Source: Syngnathus acus (lineage: Eukaryota > Chordata > Actinopteri > Syngnathiformes > Syngnathidae). From it: a DNA stretch of 64,000 nucleotides. Positions 1 through 10,760 of this stretch are shown here, one piece after another. The notes below the pieces were generated by a model. The model ran no database searches. It was not told where the DNA came from and worked only from the letters and a program-made list of their open reading frames with translations. Numbering within the stretch: the first letter of the stretch is position 1; each line of letters begins with the position of its first letter. The stretch lies in NCBI RefSeq assembly GCF_901709675.1, contig NC_051088.1, forward strand, positions 434,001 through 498,000. Direction: 5' to 3'. A program made the translations under genes and the position numbers.

Positions 1-48
1 TTGCCCACACGCCAGCAGAAGGCAAGGAGTGCCCACACAATTGCAGTG

Positions 49-250
49 CGTACACTTGTACCTTTTTTTTTTTTAAAAAAAAAGGTTATGATAAGAGTTC
101 TAAAAACATATTTACAGTGTTGTACCTTGTTATAGAAAATTGTTATAATAATAAAAGAGTTCTAAGAACATATTTACAGTATGTACACTTCTACCTTGTT
201 GTAAATAAAATGTATAATAATAAAAGTTGTTCTAAAAACATATTTACAGT
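49..250. repeat. Short tandem repeat, three ~65-bp units
   Basis: Three imperfect units each carry TACCTT, an AT-rich middle with ATAATAAAAG, and end in the shared phrase TCTAAAAACATATTTACAGT (one unit has a single change). The first unit contains a poly-T/poly-A stretch. It lies in presumed intron DNA left of the first exon. I recognise no family. Confidence 0.7.
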
Positions 251-440
251 TTGTGTTAAGAATTCTCCATGTTATTTATGTTATTCAGCCATGCTTTGAT
301 TTGAGGTAGGGTGATTTATTTTGAAGGCCGTTTTCAGGCGATACCACTTCCTTTTTTACGTTCTTGTACATATGTCGGTTACAGTGGTACAGGAGTCATT
401 GGCGATGTAAGTGTGTCTCCTAACAAGAGAAATGAATGAT

Positions 441-575
441 CACGTGTCTAACCTTTAGGACAATGTAGTATTGCTCCAAATGTTCGTTTAATTTCCTGTA
501 GAGGGCCGTTTGCGCGTGTTAGCACGATCGCGAATTAGCATCTTTCCGCTAACTCGTTAGCCTGCCCAGTACGTG
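441..575 (+). repeat. Dispersed repeat, copy 1 (uninterrupted)
   Basis: This stretch (ACGTGTCTAACC, then TAGGACAATGTAGTATTGCT, ending near CTCGTTAGCCTGCCCAGTAC) recurs at 54571-54583 plus 55877-56008, where a hAT element splits it. The copy here is uninterrupted, so it shows what the empty insertion site looked like. I cannot name the family. Confidence 0.75.
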
Positions 576-642
576 CTGCGGGCCAATAAAAACTGGACCG
601 CGGGCCGCAGTTGGCCCGCGGGCCGTAGTTTGGACACCCCTG
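570..642. mobile_element. hAT-like element end, truncated
   Basis: The sequence is rich in GGCCCGCGGGCC and ends TTTGGACACCCCTGG. This is the right-end style of the vertebrate hAT elements seen intact at 54584-55876. No matching left end is visible, so this is a fragment. Confidence 0.5.
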
Positions 643-811
643 GTCTTGAACATGCTCTTAGAAAAAGCCCCACCCTGATTAATTAATTAATTTTAATTAA
701 TTAACAAACATTTACTTGTTGCAAAGTGAAGTAAAGAAAAATATTTTCACTTTTCCTACCCCTGCTGCATTCCATTATGTACTCCAAATAAAAGACATTT
801 GTTTCTTGTAG

Positions 812-927
812 GTGTGGCTGGTGTGGGCCGACAAGGTCAATGAGAAGCAGGAGAAGAGCATAAGGCAGCTTGCTCAGGAGGCCGGTCAAGGCAATGCCCA
901 TGACGAGAACGTACTTACCTACTACAG
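812..927 (+). CDS. itpr3: Inositol 1,4,5-trisphosphate receptor, internal exon A (partial gene)
   Basis: This is one internal coding exon of an IP3 receptor, the tetrameric calcium-release channel of the endoplasmic reticulum. A polypyrimidine/TAG acceptor precedes it (AG at 810-811) and a GT donor follows at 928. It is 116 nt: 38 codons plus two bases, opening VWLVWADKVNE and closing NAHDENVLTYY. From memory of the family, this belongs to the cytosolic region after the IP3-binding core, in the segment leading into the RIH-type helical repeats. The NAHDENVL wording fits type 3 better than type 1, so itpr3 is favoured. The ORF is clean. The next expected coding stretch (starting YQL) is not seen downstream in this window. 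In the receptor protein this exon lies after the one at 57159-57323, which is the reverse of the order here. Confidence 0.88.
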
Positions 928-2079
928 GTCAGCTCTCAAGTCTCCCAAAAACGTTTTCATCAAATAGTTTTCTTGTTTTTTCCCAATAATCGAAGAGTCT
1001 TATGTTTCCAATTCCCAAAAACTGATCTTGATATCCCAAACCCGTAGTGTTATAACTTGAACTACAATAATAATAATCCAGTCACAAGACAGGTTTATGA
1101 GTGCAAAAACAGCTGATTACATATGTATTTGTGTATGTATGTACCGTAAATTCCGGACTATAAGCCGCACCGGACTATAAGCCGCACCAGCTAAAATTGG
1201 GGGATATTTTAGTTTTTTTCTTATATAAGCCGCACCGGACTATAAGCCGCACGTGCACACGCGTTTTTTACAAAGAAAGACGTTCACAGAAAGCCTTTTT
1301 TAAAGTTTTAATAACATACTTTAACATGTCTTTCTAAACATTGCCTGTGACGCAGCAGTAGTACCGCAGCAACACGGAAGTGTGCACGCGAGTTATTAAC
1401 AAAGAAAGACTGGACACAGAAAGCTTTTTTAAAGTTTTAATAACATACCTTAACATTTCTTTCCAAACACTGCCCGTGACGCGGCAAATACCGCAGCAAC
1501 ACGGAAGTAACACAAGACTAATAGGGCTGGATTAAAAAAAACATACCCGGTAAAAGTCACTGAGACGCGGCGGTAACACAGCAGCAACACGGTAGTACAG
1601 CACCAACAGGGCTCGTTAAAAAACATACCAGTAAAAGTAAAAAAAGAGCTTCATCGTCTTCATCTTCCTCCTGTGCACTGAACCATCGAAGTCTTCCTCC
1701 TCAGCGTCCGATTGGAATAGCGTTAGATATCCTTCGCCTCACACTTTCTCAGTCTCTCTTTCGTCGTCGCTTTTATGCATTTCTTCGAGTGTGATGAGGG
1801 TCTGTTCATGCTAATTTTATTCATGCACGAAGCGCTAAATTACATTAAACTAGCGAGCGACACGTATAGCTCCAGAGTAGACGGGACCACGAAATAAAGA
1901 AAAGGGTGACGTAACACAATGTCATCAATATCGACTGCCTTAGCTTAAAAGCGGCATCATATGCATTTCTTTTGCCCCCATAATGACGGTTTGTGTATAA
2001 AAGCTCCCTTTCAGTAATGTCCGTCTTGATCTCGTTCTGTCTCTTCTTCGTGTGAATTATACGCCTATCAAAAACAAAC

Positions 2080-2190
2080 TAGCACGTCTTCTTCGGCGCA
2101 TTATCTCTTCTTCGTCTGTCTCGCTCTTGCTTCCTGCTAGAGCGCCCCGGAGCCGTAAAAAACCATAAATACGCCGCGCCGCCATTAAGC
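2080..2190. repeat. Internal direct repeat of the CCGTA element, copy 1
   Basis: ACAAACTAGCACGTCTTCTT through CATAAATACGCCGCGCCGCC is repeated almost exactly at 5577-5693, on the other side of the LINE. It is too long to be the LINE target duplication. It is part of the host element and implies an internal duplication or two nested copies. Confidence 0.75.
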
Positions 2191-2217
2191 TCTATTCCCT
2201 CTTTGACAGCCAAATCT

Positions 2218-5200
2218 TAGACTTAGACTTAGACTTAGACTTAGACAGAACTTTATTGTCATTTTGTCAACACTAGGTGTGTACAAAACGAAATTTCGTT
2301 GCATACGGCTTTCAGCAATGTAGAGGTATTTCGGCTGGTTAAAAAAAGTGACATTCTATATAAAAATATGAAATAAGATAATTATAAAGTACAAAGTGCA
2401 GCAGTGATAAAGTATGTGAACAGTGCAGGAGACAAAAGCAGTATTTACAAGTGTGCAGAGGAATGCTACGTTTGAATGTTCAACAGTCTGACGACAGCAG
2501 GGAAAAAACTATTGCAGAACCTGGTGGACCTGCAGCGGATGCTGCGAAACCTCTTCCCAGAGGGCAGCAGGGAGAACAGTCCATGGTGGGGGTGTGATGG
2601 GTCACTGATAATATTTCGGGCTCGGGACACGCAGCGCTGGGATGACAAGTCCTGAATGGAGGGAAGAGGAGCCCCGATGATCCTCTCTGCTGTCCTCACC
2701 ACTCTCCTCAGGTTCTTCCAATCGGAGGCGCTGCAACCTCCACACCACACCGAGAGACAGCTTGTCAGAATGCTCTCTATGGTGCTTCGGTAGAACGTCC
2801 TCATGATGGGTGGGGGCAGGTGGGCTCTCCTCATCCTCCGCAGGAAGTACAAGCGCTTCTGTGCCCTCTTGACCAGTGTTGTGGTGTTCACAGTCCAGGT
2901 GAGGTCGTCTGTGATGTGGACTCCCAGGAATTTAGTGCTGCTGACCACCTCCACAGCTGAGCTGTTGATGATCAGTGGAGCGTGGTGAGGCTGGTTCTTC
3001 CTGAAGTCGACGATGATCTCCTTCGTCTTCTCCACATTCAGGATCAGGCTGTTTTCTCTGCACCAGCCCACCAACTGCTCCACCTCCTCTCTGTAGTCCA
3101 GGTCGTTGTTGTCCCTGATGAGGCCCACCACCGTTGTGTCGTCTGCAAACTTCACGATGTGATTGGTGGTGAACCTGGGGGCGCAGTCGTGTGTCATCAG
3201 GGTGAACAGCAGGGGGCTCAGGACGCAGCCCTGAGGGGAGCCTGTGCTGAGGGTGATGACATCTGAGGTGTTCTGTCCGACCCGGACTGACTGAGGTCTG
3301 TTGGTGAGGAAGTCTAGCAGCCAGTTCCGAAGGGGGGTGCTGAAGCCCAGGTGTTCCAGTTTTTCCACCAGATGTTGTGGAATGATGGTGTTAAACGCTG
3401 AGCTGAAGTCCAGGAACAGCAACCGCACGTGGGTGTTCCTCTCCTCCAGGTGAGCCAGGCTCAGGTGAAGAACGGAGGAGATGGCATCCTCAGTGGAGCG
3501 GTTCTGCCGGTAGGCAAACTGGAACGGATCGAATGTTGGGGGGAGTCTGGAGACGATGTGATCTTTGAGCAGCCTTTCGAAGCACTTCATCATGATGGGA
3601 GTCAGTGCCACCGGTCTGTAGTCATTCCATGAGGTGATTTGAGGTTTCTTCGGCACCGGAATGATGGAGGCAGCCTTGAAGCACACTGGCACTTTGGCTT
3701 GGTCCAGCGAGATGTTAAAAATGTCTGTGATGACACCAGCCAGCTGGCCTGCACATTCCTTGAACACCCGCCCAGGTATGTTGTCGGGGCCTGGGGCCTT
3801 ACGTGGGTTGACTCTTCTCAGAGTCTTCCACACGTCGGCTGAGTCAAGGCAGAGGACCTCCTCTTCCTGGTGGGGAACAGTTTTAACTGCCGGAGTGCTG
3901 TTTAGTGCCTCAAAACGCCCAAAGAAGTTATTTAGACCATTTAGGAAGTCAGCATCAACCTCACCCACCGGGGGGGAGGGTGAGTTGTAGTCCGTGATCG
4001 CCCGTATGCCTTGCCACATACTCCTGGTGTTATTGGCGTCGTGGAAAAAATCCTGAATTTTCCGACTGTGGCTTCGCTTCGCTAGCCTGATGGCACGGTT
4101 CAAGTTGGCTCTCGCTGTCCTCAGTGCCTCCTTGTCGCCAGACTTGAAGGCTGAGTTCCGTGCTCGTAGCATATGACGTACATCCTCAGTCATCCAGGGT
4201 CGTTGGTTGGCTCGGGTGATGATGTTCTTAGTGGTGCTGACGTCCTCGGAGCATTTGTTGATGTAGGCTGACACAGTCATGGCGTACTCATCAATGTTGA
4301 TCTGATTGTCATATGTTGCTGCTGATTTGAACATGTCCCAGTCAGAGCACTCAAAGCAGTCCTGGAGTGCCTCCATGGCCCCCTCAGACCACACCCTCAC
4401 CTGCTTCACTGTGGGTTTTGCTCTGATCAGCAGGGGCCTGTATGCAGGGGTTAGCATAACAGATAGGTGGTCTGAAGAGCCGAGGTGGGGGCGGGGGGCT
4501 GCTCTGAATGCATCCTTTATATTTGTGTAAACCAAGTCCAGAGTGTTCTCTCCCCGAGTTGGAAAATCCACGTGTTGGTAAAAATGAGGGAGAATAGTCT
4601 TCATGCTAGCCTGGTTGAAGTCCCCAGCAATGATGAAAACCCCCTCTGTGTGCGTGGATTGCAGCTCACTGATTGTCCGATAGAGAACCCTCATGGCCTC
4701 TTTAGTGTTAGCGCTAGGAGGCACGTACACAGCCGTGATGCTAACAACAGTAAACTCTCTGGGCAGGTAGAAGGGTCTGCAGTTAACAGTCAAAAGCTCG
4801 ATGTCCGAAGAGCAGAAGCTGGCGACAGATCTAGCATTTTTGCACCAGTTGTTGTTGATGTAGACACACAGCCCACCTCCTCGGGATTTACCGCTTAGCT
4901 CGCTGTTTCTGTCGGCGCGGAATGTAGCGAGCCCCTCCAGGCTAACGGCGTTGTCCGGCATTGATGAGTTCAGCCATGTCTCCGTCAGGATGAGAGCGCA
5001 GCAGTTTCTAACTTCCCTCTTTGAAGAGAGTTCCAGTTTTAGATGGTCCATTTTATTATCCAGTGAGCGGACGTTGGAGAGGAAGATGGATGGAAGCGGC
5101 GGTTTGTAGGGGTTAGCTCTCAGCTTAGCCGTTAGCCCACCTCGACAGCCGCGCTTTCGCCGCCGGTCACACCGCCTACGCTTACTCCTCCTCCGGCGTG

Positions 5201-5479
5201 TGCTGCCCGGCGAGCCCGCTGCGTCGTGAGCTCCTGGGGCTAGCGCCCTAAGCACTCCGAGGCTACGCAAACAGACTAGGGTAGTTGTGGCTACGAGTCC
5301 GAAAACACTCGATGACCGTACCTCCAGCAGGCGCTGGCGATCGTACACTACTCTACTGGATGGATAAACTAAACTTTGTGTTGTTTGTAGTGTCCTAGGC
5401 GACATATTTTGTGAATATCCTCGTCGATTGCTGAGACGCGTAGCGGCCGCGGCCAACTGGGGCGCCGCCATCTTGGAAG
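2218..5479 (-). mobile_element. L2/CR1-like non-LTR retrotransposon, apparently full length
   Basis: A minus-strand LINE with a single long ORF (2466-5471). Its 3' end (low coordinates) carries a short untranslated region and a (TAGACT)n microsatellite tail, the sort of end seen in L2/CR1-group LINEs. AAATCT at 2212-2217 recurs at 5480-5485 and is a plausible 6-bp target duplication. The untranslated 5' leader is only a few bases. The same 3' end recurs as a fragment at 61456-61553. Confidence 0.85.
2466..5471 (-). CDS. LINE polyprotein: APE-type endonuclease plus reverse transcriptase
   Basis: A 1001-codon uninterrupted ORF. Residues 1-128 are Ala/Arg-rich with a basic cluster (about 91-110). 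Residues about 129-345 form an apurinic-type endonuclease with SNVRSLDNKM, LTETW (about 161-165), GDFNQ (about 283-287) and SSDH (about 332-335). Residues about 557-800 form the reverse transcriptase: RKAPGPDNIP, NDYRPVALTP, motif A LDFSSAFNT, motif B GSPQGCVLSP and motif C FADDT. The C-terminal arm has WTVNTTTLVKRAQKRLYFLR. The enzyme nicks target DNA and copies its own RNA there. The start at 5471 is the first ATG in frame, just inside the 5' edge of the element. Every catalytic motif I looked for is present, so it may be a recent or active copy; the clade (L2 versus a CR1 relative) is from memory. Confidence 0.9.
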   Translation of the reverse strand: MAAPQLAAAATRLSNRRGYSQNMSPRTLQTTQSLVYPSSRVVYDRQRLLEVRSSSVFGLVATTTLVCLRSLGVLRALAPGAHDAAGSPGSTRRRRSKRRRCDRRRKRGCRGGLTAKLRANPYKPPLPSIFLSNVRSLDNKMDHLKLELSSKREVRNCCALILTETWLNSSMPDNAVSLEGLATFRADRNSELSGKSRGGGLCVYINNNWCKNARSVASFCSSDIELLTVNCRPFYLPREFTVVSITAVYVPPSANTKEAMRVLYRTISELQSTHTEGVFIIAGDFNQASMKTILPHFYQHVDFPTRGENTLDLVYTNIKDAFRAAPRPHLGSSDHLSVMLTPAYRPLLIRAKPTVKQVRVWSEGAMEALQDCFECSDWDMFKSAATYDNQINIDEYAMTVSAYINKCSEDVSTTKNIITRANQRPWMTEDVRHMLRARNSAFKSGDKEALRTARANLNRAIRLAKRSHSRKIQDFFHDANNTRSMWQGIRAITDYNSPSPPVGEVDADFLNGLNNFFGRFEALNSTPAVKTVPHQEEEVLCLDSADVWKTLRRVNPRKAPGPDNIPGRVFKECAGQLAGVITDIFNISLDQAKVPVCFKAASIIPVPKKPQITSWNDYRPVALTPIMMKCFERLLKDHIVSRLPPTFDPFQFAYRQNRSTEDAISSVLHLSLAHLEERNTHVRLLFLDFSSAFNTIIPQHLVEKLEHLGFSTPLRNWLLDFLTNRPQSVRVGQNTSDVITLSTGSPQGCVLSPLLFTLMTHDCAPRFTTNHIVKFADDTTVVGLIRDNNDLDYREEVEQLVGWCRENSLILNVEKTKEIIVDFRKNQPHHAPLIINSSAVEVVSSTKFLGVHITDDLTWTVNTTTLVKRAQKRLYFLRRMRRAHLPPPIMRTFYRSTIESILTSCLSVWCGGCSASDWKNLRRVVRTAERIIGAPLPSIQDLSSQRCVSRARNIISDPSHPHHGLFSLLPSGKRFRSIRCRSTRFCNSFFPAVVRLLNIQT

Positions 5480-5576
5480 AAATCTATTGCTTTTAACTTA
5501 AAAGCTGCATCAAATGCATTTCTTCGTGTGTTTTCCATGATGAGGGTGTGTGCGTGATGCGCGAAATGTTCAAAAC

Positions 5577-5693
5577 ACAAACTAGCACGTCTTCTTCGGC
5601 GCGTTATCTCTTCTTCGTCTGTCTCGCTCTTGCTTCCTGCTAGAGCGCCCCCTGGAGGCCGTAAAAATCCATAAATACGCCGCGCCGCCATTT
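5577..5693. repeat. Internal direct repeat of the CCGTA element, copy 2
   Basis: This is the partner of 2080-2190, with a few substitutions and a small insertion (GCGCCCCCTGGAGGCC against GCGCCCCGGAGCC). Confidence 0.75.
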
Positions 5694-6163
5694 AAGCCTC
5701 GGGGTTCAAAGTAACCTTCTGAATAAAATGCATTAAAAGTTCACGTTCATTACAACTTGTTTTGGTGAGCAAAATGTCAGAAGAATTGAATTTAAATGCT
5801 GATTGATTGGGTTTTAATACAATGCAGATGGTCCAAACAGCGCCACTGCTTTGTGTAATCTCTGAGTCACATGGCAGAGTAAGAGAAAGGGTTTAGAGCC
5901 CTTTGACGCAGGTCACCTAGCGTGCATTCCTACTAAAGCTCATAATAGTCACAAGCAACACAGCCAGAATAAGCAGCAGCCATAGTAGTGTTTCAAAATA
6001 GTATTTTGTTGTTGTTTTTTTCTTCAAGATACTGCAGTGTATAAAAGTGATCAAGTCATCACAAAAATCACGAAAAAAAACATTATATACGCCGCACCTG
6101 ACTATAAACCGCAGGGTTCAAAATTTTGGAAAAAAGTCGCGGCTTATAGTCCGGAATTTACGG

Positions 6164-6165
6164 TA

Positions 6166-6211
<46 letters not shown>

Positions 6212-6248
6212 CGTGCGTGTGTGTGCGCACGCGTGCGTGGGTGGGTGC

Positions 6249-6290
<42 letters not shown>
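6164..6290. repeat. (GT)n then (TA)n microsatellite
   Basis: About 45 GT/GC dinucleotides are followed by a (TA) run, directly against the right end of the element at 1144-6163. The Cys/Val-rich ORFs across it are artefacts of the dinucleotide repeat. Confidence 0.95.
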
Positions 6291-6293
<3 letters not shown>

Positions 6294-7249
6294 TCACGTG
6301 CGGTGAGGTTCATGACTGCACCGCAATGATAAAATGACGTCACACACACACCCCCAGTAAAATTGTCCGGCACTAACCGTGTCACAAAAAAGGTTGGGGA
6401 ACGCTGCTCTAGTGTGGTTTATTTATTATTTAATTTGAACTATTTTATTTAAAATCTCATATCAGCACTCATCACACATAAAAACACTCAATAAAGCACA
6501 TGGAATCAAAAACTTGTTTTCGATCGTGCGTACCACTCCGTTCCGAAGTCCCGTTGTCCGAATCAAACCTTTTAACTCCGGAGTTGCTCTTCCTTTACTG
6601 ATGACCTCCTGCTTTGACCGAAAATCCATAGTTGTAAAATCGTTTGGATATGTAATCCTCCATTGTAAAACGAAATGTAAAAACGGGGGAAAAAAACGAA
6701 TGTAAAACGAATAATGGACGACTGCTCCTCAGTTGCTCACTGTAAATTGAACTGGAGATCTCTTATTCTACAGGTAGGCGCATTAAGCATTCCGGGATCA
6801 CTAGCACCCCCTGCTATAAGGCTGGAGAACCTTTTTTCGTAGCCTCCTTCGTAGTCTCTTTTCAAAGCCGTTTGTTCATCTTAAAAACACGACGTTACAG
6901 ACAGATGACAAAAAACACTAGATATTCAATACATCAGCTAACTACGGAAATTAGTTAATATCGCCACAGTGTTAGAACACTTAACAGCAACATAAAGACA
7001 GAGAGCAGTTCTATCTAATTGCATAGCCTGTCAACATAGGCAGCCGTGTGATTACGCAATCCTCAGAGGAGGCTAGACAGGAAGTTGGCTCCTCCGAGCT
7101 AATCATCTTCGGTTTAAAATAATTATAAAAATTCAGCGATTTTGGTTCAAATGATACAAAATTATTGAGATTAAAAGGAAAATGACTTTATAATAAAACA
7201 ATTGAATTTGTTTTTCCCCTTTTCATGATGGCAGGGAGGCATCTATATA
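6291..7249. other. No gene seen; probable decayed transposon DNA
   Basis: The left part (CAGTCACGTGCGGTGAGGTT, then AAGGTTGGGGAACGCTGCTC near 6393) resembles ends of small non-autonomous fish transposons. The rest is AT-rich with no coding potential, no repeat shared within the window and no RNA gene that I recognise. Confidence 0.5.
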
Positions 7250-9601
7250 CCGTATTTTCCGCCCTAAAAGGCGCACCGGATTATAAGGCGCACCTTCAAT
7301 GAACGGCCCATTTAAAACTTTGTCCATATATAAGGCGCACCGGATTATAAGGCGCATAAAATAGAAGCTATACTGCACAAACTGAGGTAGGGTTGCGGTA
7401 TGCATCCACTAGCCAATAACCAACGAGCCCTCTGTAAACAATCGCGTTTCTCAAACGATCTCCTATAAAATGATCGGAACTGACTAAAGTTCGATCTAAC
7501 GCATTGGTACTACTTACCTATGTTTCCCTTCCATATCGATCCGTAGATTTACTCGAAACATTAACAGAGCAGCCTATTTTGACATGAAATAGCCTGGTAC
7601 GTATAGCAGCTATCGTAATAGCATTAGCCATCCGCAAAGTCCCACGAGCCTCAGCTCGCAATCTCCCATGAGCCTCAGCAAAGTGTAAACAATCGCGTTT
7701 CTCAAACGATCTCCTATAAAATGATCGGAACTGACTAAAGTTCGATCTAAACGCATTGGTACTACTTACCTATGTTTCCCTTCCCATATCGATCCGTAGA
7801 TTTACTCGAAACATTAACAGAGCAGCCTATTTTGACATGAAATAGCCTGGAACGTATAGCAGCTATCGTTATAGCATTAGCCATCCGCAAAGTCCCACGA
7901 GCCTCAGCTCGCAATCTCCCATGAGCCTCAGCAAAGTGTAAACAATCGCGTTTCTCAACGATCTCCTATAAAATGATCGGAACTGACTAAAGTTCGATCT
8001 AACGCATTGGTACTACTTACCTATGTTTCCCTTCCATATCGATCCGTAAGATTTACTCGAAACATTAACAGAGCAGGCCTATTTTGACATGAAATAGCCT
8101 GGTACGTATAGCAGCTATCGTTATAGCATTAGCCATCCGCAAAGTCCACGAGCCTCAGCTCGCAATCTCCATGAGCCTCAGCAAAGTGTAAACAATCGCG
8201 TTTCTCAAACGATCTCCTATACAATGATCGGAACTGACTAAAGTTCGATCTAACGCATTGGTACGACTTACCTATGTTTCCCTTCCATATCGATCCGTAG
8301 ATTTACTCGAAACATTAACAGAGCAGCCTATTTTGACATGAAATAGCCTGGTACGTATAGCAGCTATCGTTATAGCATTAGCCATCCGCAAAGTCCCACG
8401 AGCCTCAGCTCGCAATCTCCCATGGCCTCAGCAAAGTGTAAACAATCGCGTTCTCAAACGATCTCCTATAAAATGATCGGAACTGACTAAAGTTCGATCT
8501 AACGCATTGGTACTACTTACCTATGTTCCCTTCCATATCGATCCGTAGATTTACTCGAAACATTAACAGAGCAGCCTATTTTGACATGAAATAGCCTGGT
8601 ACGTATAGCAGCTATCGTTATAGCATTAGCCATCCGCAAAGTCCCATGAGCCTCAGCTCGCAATCTCCCATGAGCCTCAGCAAAGTGTAAACAATCGCGT
8701 TTCTCCAACGATCTCCTATGAAAATGATCGGAACTGACTAAAGTTCGATCTAACGCATTGGTACTACTTACCTATGTTTCCCTTCCTATCGATCCGTAGA
8801 TTTACCTCGAAACATTAACAGAGCAGCCTATTTTGACATGAAATAGCCTGGTACGTATAGCAGCTATCGTTATAGCATTAGCCATCCGCAAAGTCCCATG
8901 AGCCTCAGCTCGCAATCTCCCTGAGCCTCAGCAAAGTGTAACAATCGCGTTTCTCAAACGATCTCCTATAAAATGATCGGAAACTGATTAAAGTTCGCTC
9001 TAACGCATTGGTACTACTTACCTATGTTTCCCTTCCATATCGATCCGTAGATTTACTCGAAACATTAACAGAGCAGCCTATTTTGACATGACATAGCCTG
9101 GTACGTATAGCAGCTATCGTCATAGCATTAGCCATCCGCAAAAGCCCAGGAGCCTCAGCTCGCATGCTCCCATGAGCCTCAGCAAAGTGTAAACAATCGC
9201 GTTTCTCAAACGATCTCCTATAAAATGATCGGAACTGACTAAAGTTCGATCTAACACATTGGTACTGCTTACCTAGTTTCCCTTCCATATCAATCCTAAT
9301 TTACTCGAAACATTAACGGAGCAGCCTATTTTTAAATGAAATAGCCTCGCGGGTACAACAGGTATTCGGTGACGGCCCCCTGACTACAGTTGCCGTAATG
9401 TTGGGAAGCGATGCGACCTTGTAATTTACTAGTCGTACTAAAACGTACTGAAAACATTTTGGCAGAGCACTGTGTACAACCGTATGGATCACCAAATTCA
9501 TCAATTGATCCATATATAAGGCGCACTGGACCATAAGGCGCCACTGTCGGCTTTTGAGAAAATTTTAGGTTTTTAGGTGCGCTTTAGGGCGGAAAATACG
9601 G
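7250..9601. mobile_element. Non-autonomous DNA element with CCGTATTTTCCGCCC ends and an internal satellite
   Basis: The left end CCGTATTTTCCGCCCTAAAA and the right end (about 9577-9601) form an inverted repeat. TATA flanks both ends, but the site is in TA-rich DNA, so the duplication is not certain. Near the ends ATAAGGCGCACC is repeated (7282, 7330, about 9518), as in the other elements of this style. Almost the whole interior is a tandem array. No transposase ORF is present. Confidence 0.8.
7427..9345. repeat. Tandem array, eight copies of a ~250-bp unit
   Basis: The anchor TAAACAATCGCGTTTCTC recurs at about 7435, 7685, 7939, 8189, 8439, 8688, 8939 and 9190, a period of 249-254 bp. Units differ by small substitutions and one-base indels; the last (about 9190-9345) is the most diverged and truncated. 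Each contains CGATCTCCTATAAAATGATC, CGATCCGTAGATTTACTCG and a doubled GAGCCTCAGC. The array is confined to the DNA element. Short minus-strand ORFs across it change frame from unit to unit and are not genes. Confidence 0.93.
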
Positions 9602-9638
9602 TTATATATATATATATATTATATATATATGATATATA
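9602..9638. repeat. (TA)n microsatellite
   Basis: A TA-rich run between the right end of the 7250-9601 element and the TA target of the following Tc1 element, which evidently inserted into this run. Confidence 0.9.
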
Positions 9639-10021
9639 CAGGTGCCTTGCGAAAGTATTCGCCCCTGACCTTCAACATTTCACCACATTTCAGGCTTCAT
9701 ACATAAAGGTATACAATTTTAATTTTTTGTCAAGAATCAACACAAGTGGGACACAATCGTGAAGTGGAACGAAATTATTGATAAGTGAAAAACTTTTTTA
9801 CAAATAAAAACTGAAAAGTGGGGCGTGCAATATTATTCGGCCCCTTTACTTTCAGTGCAGCAAATCTCCTCCAGAAGTATCAGTGAGGATCTCGGAATGA
9901 TCAATGTTGTCCTAACATGACTGATGATGATAAATAGAATGGACCTGTGTGTAATCAGTCTCCGTATAATGCACCTGCTCTTTGATAGTCTCAGGGTTCT
10001 GTTTGAAGCGCAGAGAGAACC

Positions 10022-10760
10022 ATGAAGACAAAGGAACACACCAGGCAGGTCGCGAGATACTGTTGTGGAGAAGTTTAAAGCCGAATTTGGATACAAAAAG
10101 ATTTCCCAAGCTCAAACATCTCAAGGAGCACTGTCAAGCAATTATATTGAATGGAAGGAGTATCAGACCACTGCAAATCTACCAAGACCCGGCCGCCCTC
10201 CAAACTTTCATCTCAAACAAGGAGAAGACTGATCAGAGATGCAGCAAGAGGCCCATGACACTCTGGATGAACTGCAGATAACTACAGCTGAGGTGGGAGA
10301 GTCTGTCCATAGGACAACAATCAGTCGTGCACTGCACAAATCTGGCCTTTATGGAAGAGTGGCAAGAAGAAAGCCATTTCTCAAAGATATCCATAAAAAG
10401 TCTTGTTTAAAGTTTGCCACAAGCCACCTGGGAGACACACCAAACACGTGGAAGAAGGTGCTCTGGTCAGATGAAACCAAAATCGAACTTTTTGGCCACA
10501 ATGCAAAACGATATGTTTGGCGTAAAAGCAACACAGCTCATCACCCTGAACACACCATCCCCACTGTCAAACATGGTGGTGGCAGCATCATGGTTTGGGC
10601 CTGCTTTTCTTCAGCAGGGACAGGGAAGATGGCTAAAATTGATGGGAAGATGGATGGAGCCAAATACAGGACCATTCTGGAAGAAAACCTGTTGGAGTCT
10701 GCAAAAGACCTGAGACTGGGACGGAGATTTATCATCTGTATTATTGTTTATTAATCTGTG
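10022..10760 (+). pseudogene. Tc1-like transposase, 5' part, broken
   Basis: The N-terminal DNA-binding part is spread over two frames (for example TKRFPKLKHLKEHCQAIILN, then the frame from 10239 with HRTTISRALHKSGLYGRVAR), so at least one frameshift lies before about 10240. The catalytic domain begins KVLWSDETKIELFG (first catalytic Asp) and runs through HGGGSIMVWACF to DLRLGRRF. It is then cut short: the segment with the second catalytic Asp is missing, and after a junk stretch the text resumes at AATCTGTGGAAAGA, where the LINE begins. No functional enzyme is possible. Confidence 0.88.

Larger units (their letters stand above)
1144..6163. mobile_element. Non-autonomous DNA element with CCGTAAATTCCGG ends, interrupted by a LINE
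   Basis: The left end reads CCGTAAATTCCGGACTATAA and the right end (6139-6163) is its near-perfect reverse complement. Both sides abut TATGTA, which fits a short target duplication, though this is ambiguous because the flanks are themselves (GTAT)-rich. The subterminal phrase CGGACTATAAGCCGCACC is repeated next to the left end. No transposase is visible. The interior (about 1.07 kb left and 0.68 kb right of the LINE at 2218-5479) holds an internal direct repeat (about 2080-2190 and 5577-5693). I do not assign a superfamily; the end style is shared with the elements at 7250, 20974, 24505, 48098 and 58444. Confidence 0.75.

Noticed and set aside
2803-4898. Several plus-strand ORFs opposite the LINE ORF
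   Set aside because: They are antisense shadows of the 1001-codon reverse transcriptase gene; the same is true opposite the LINEs at 11094-13232 and 61717-63966.
6037-6337. Two Cys/Val/Tyr-rich ORFs
   Set aside because: They are translations of the (GT)n and (TA)n microsatellite.
8517-9534. Short minus-strand ORFs with similar sequences (HFAEAHG...)
   Set aside because: They are copies of the 250-bp tandem repeat; length and frame vary from unit to unit.
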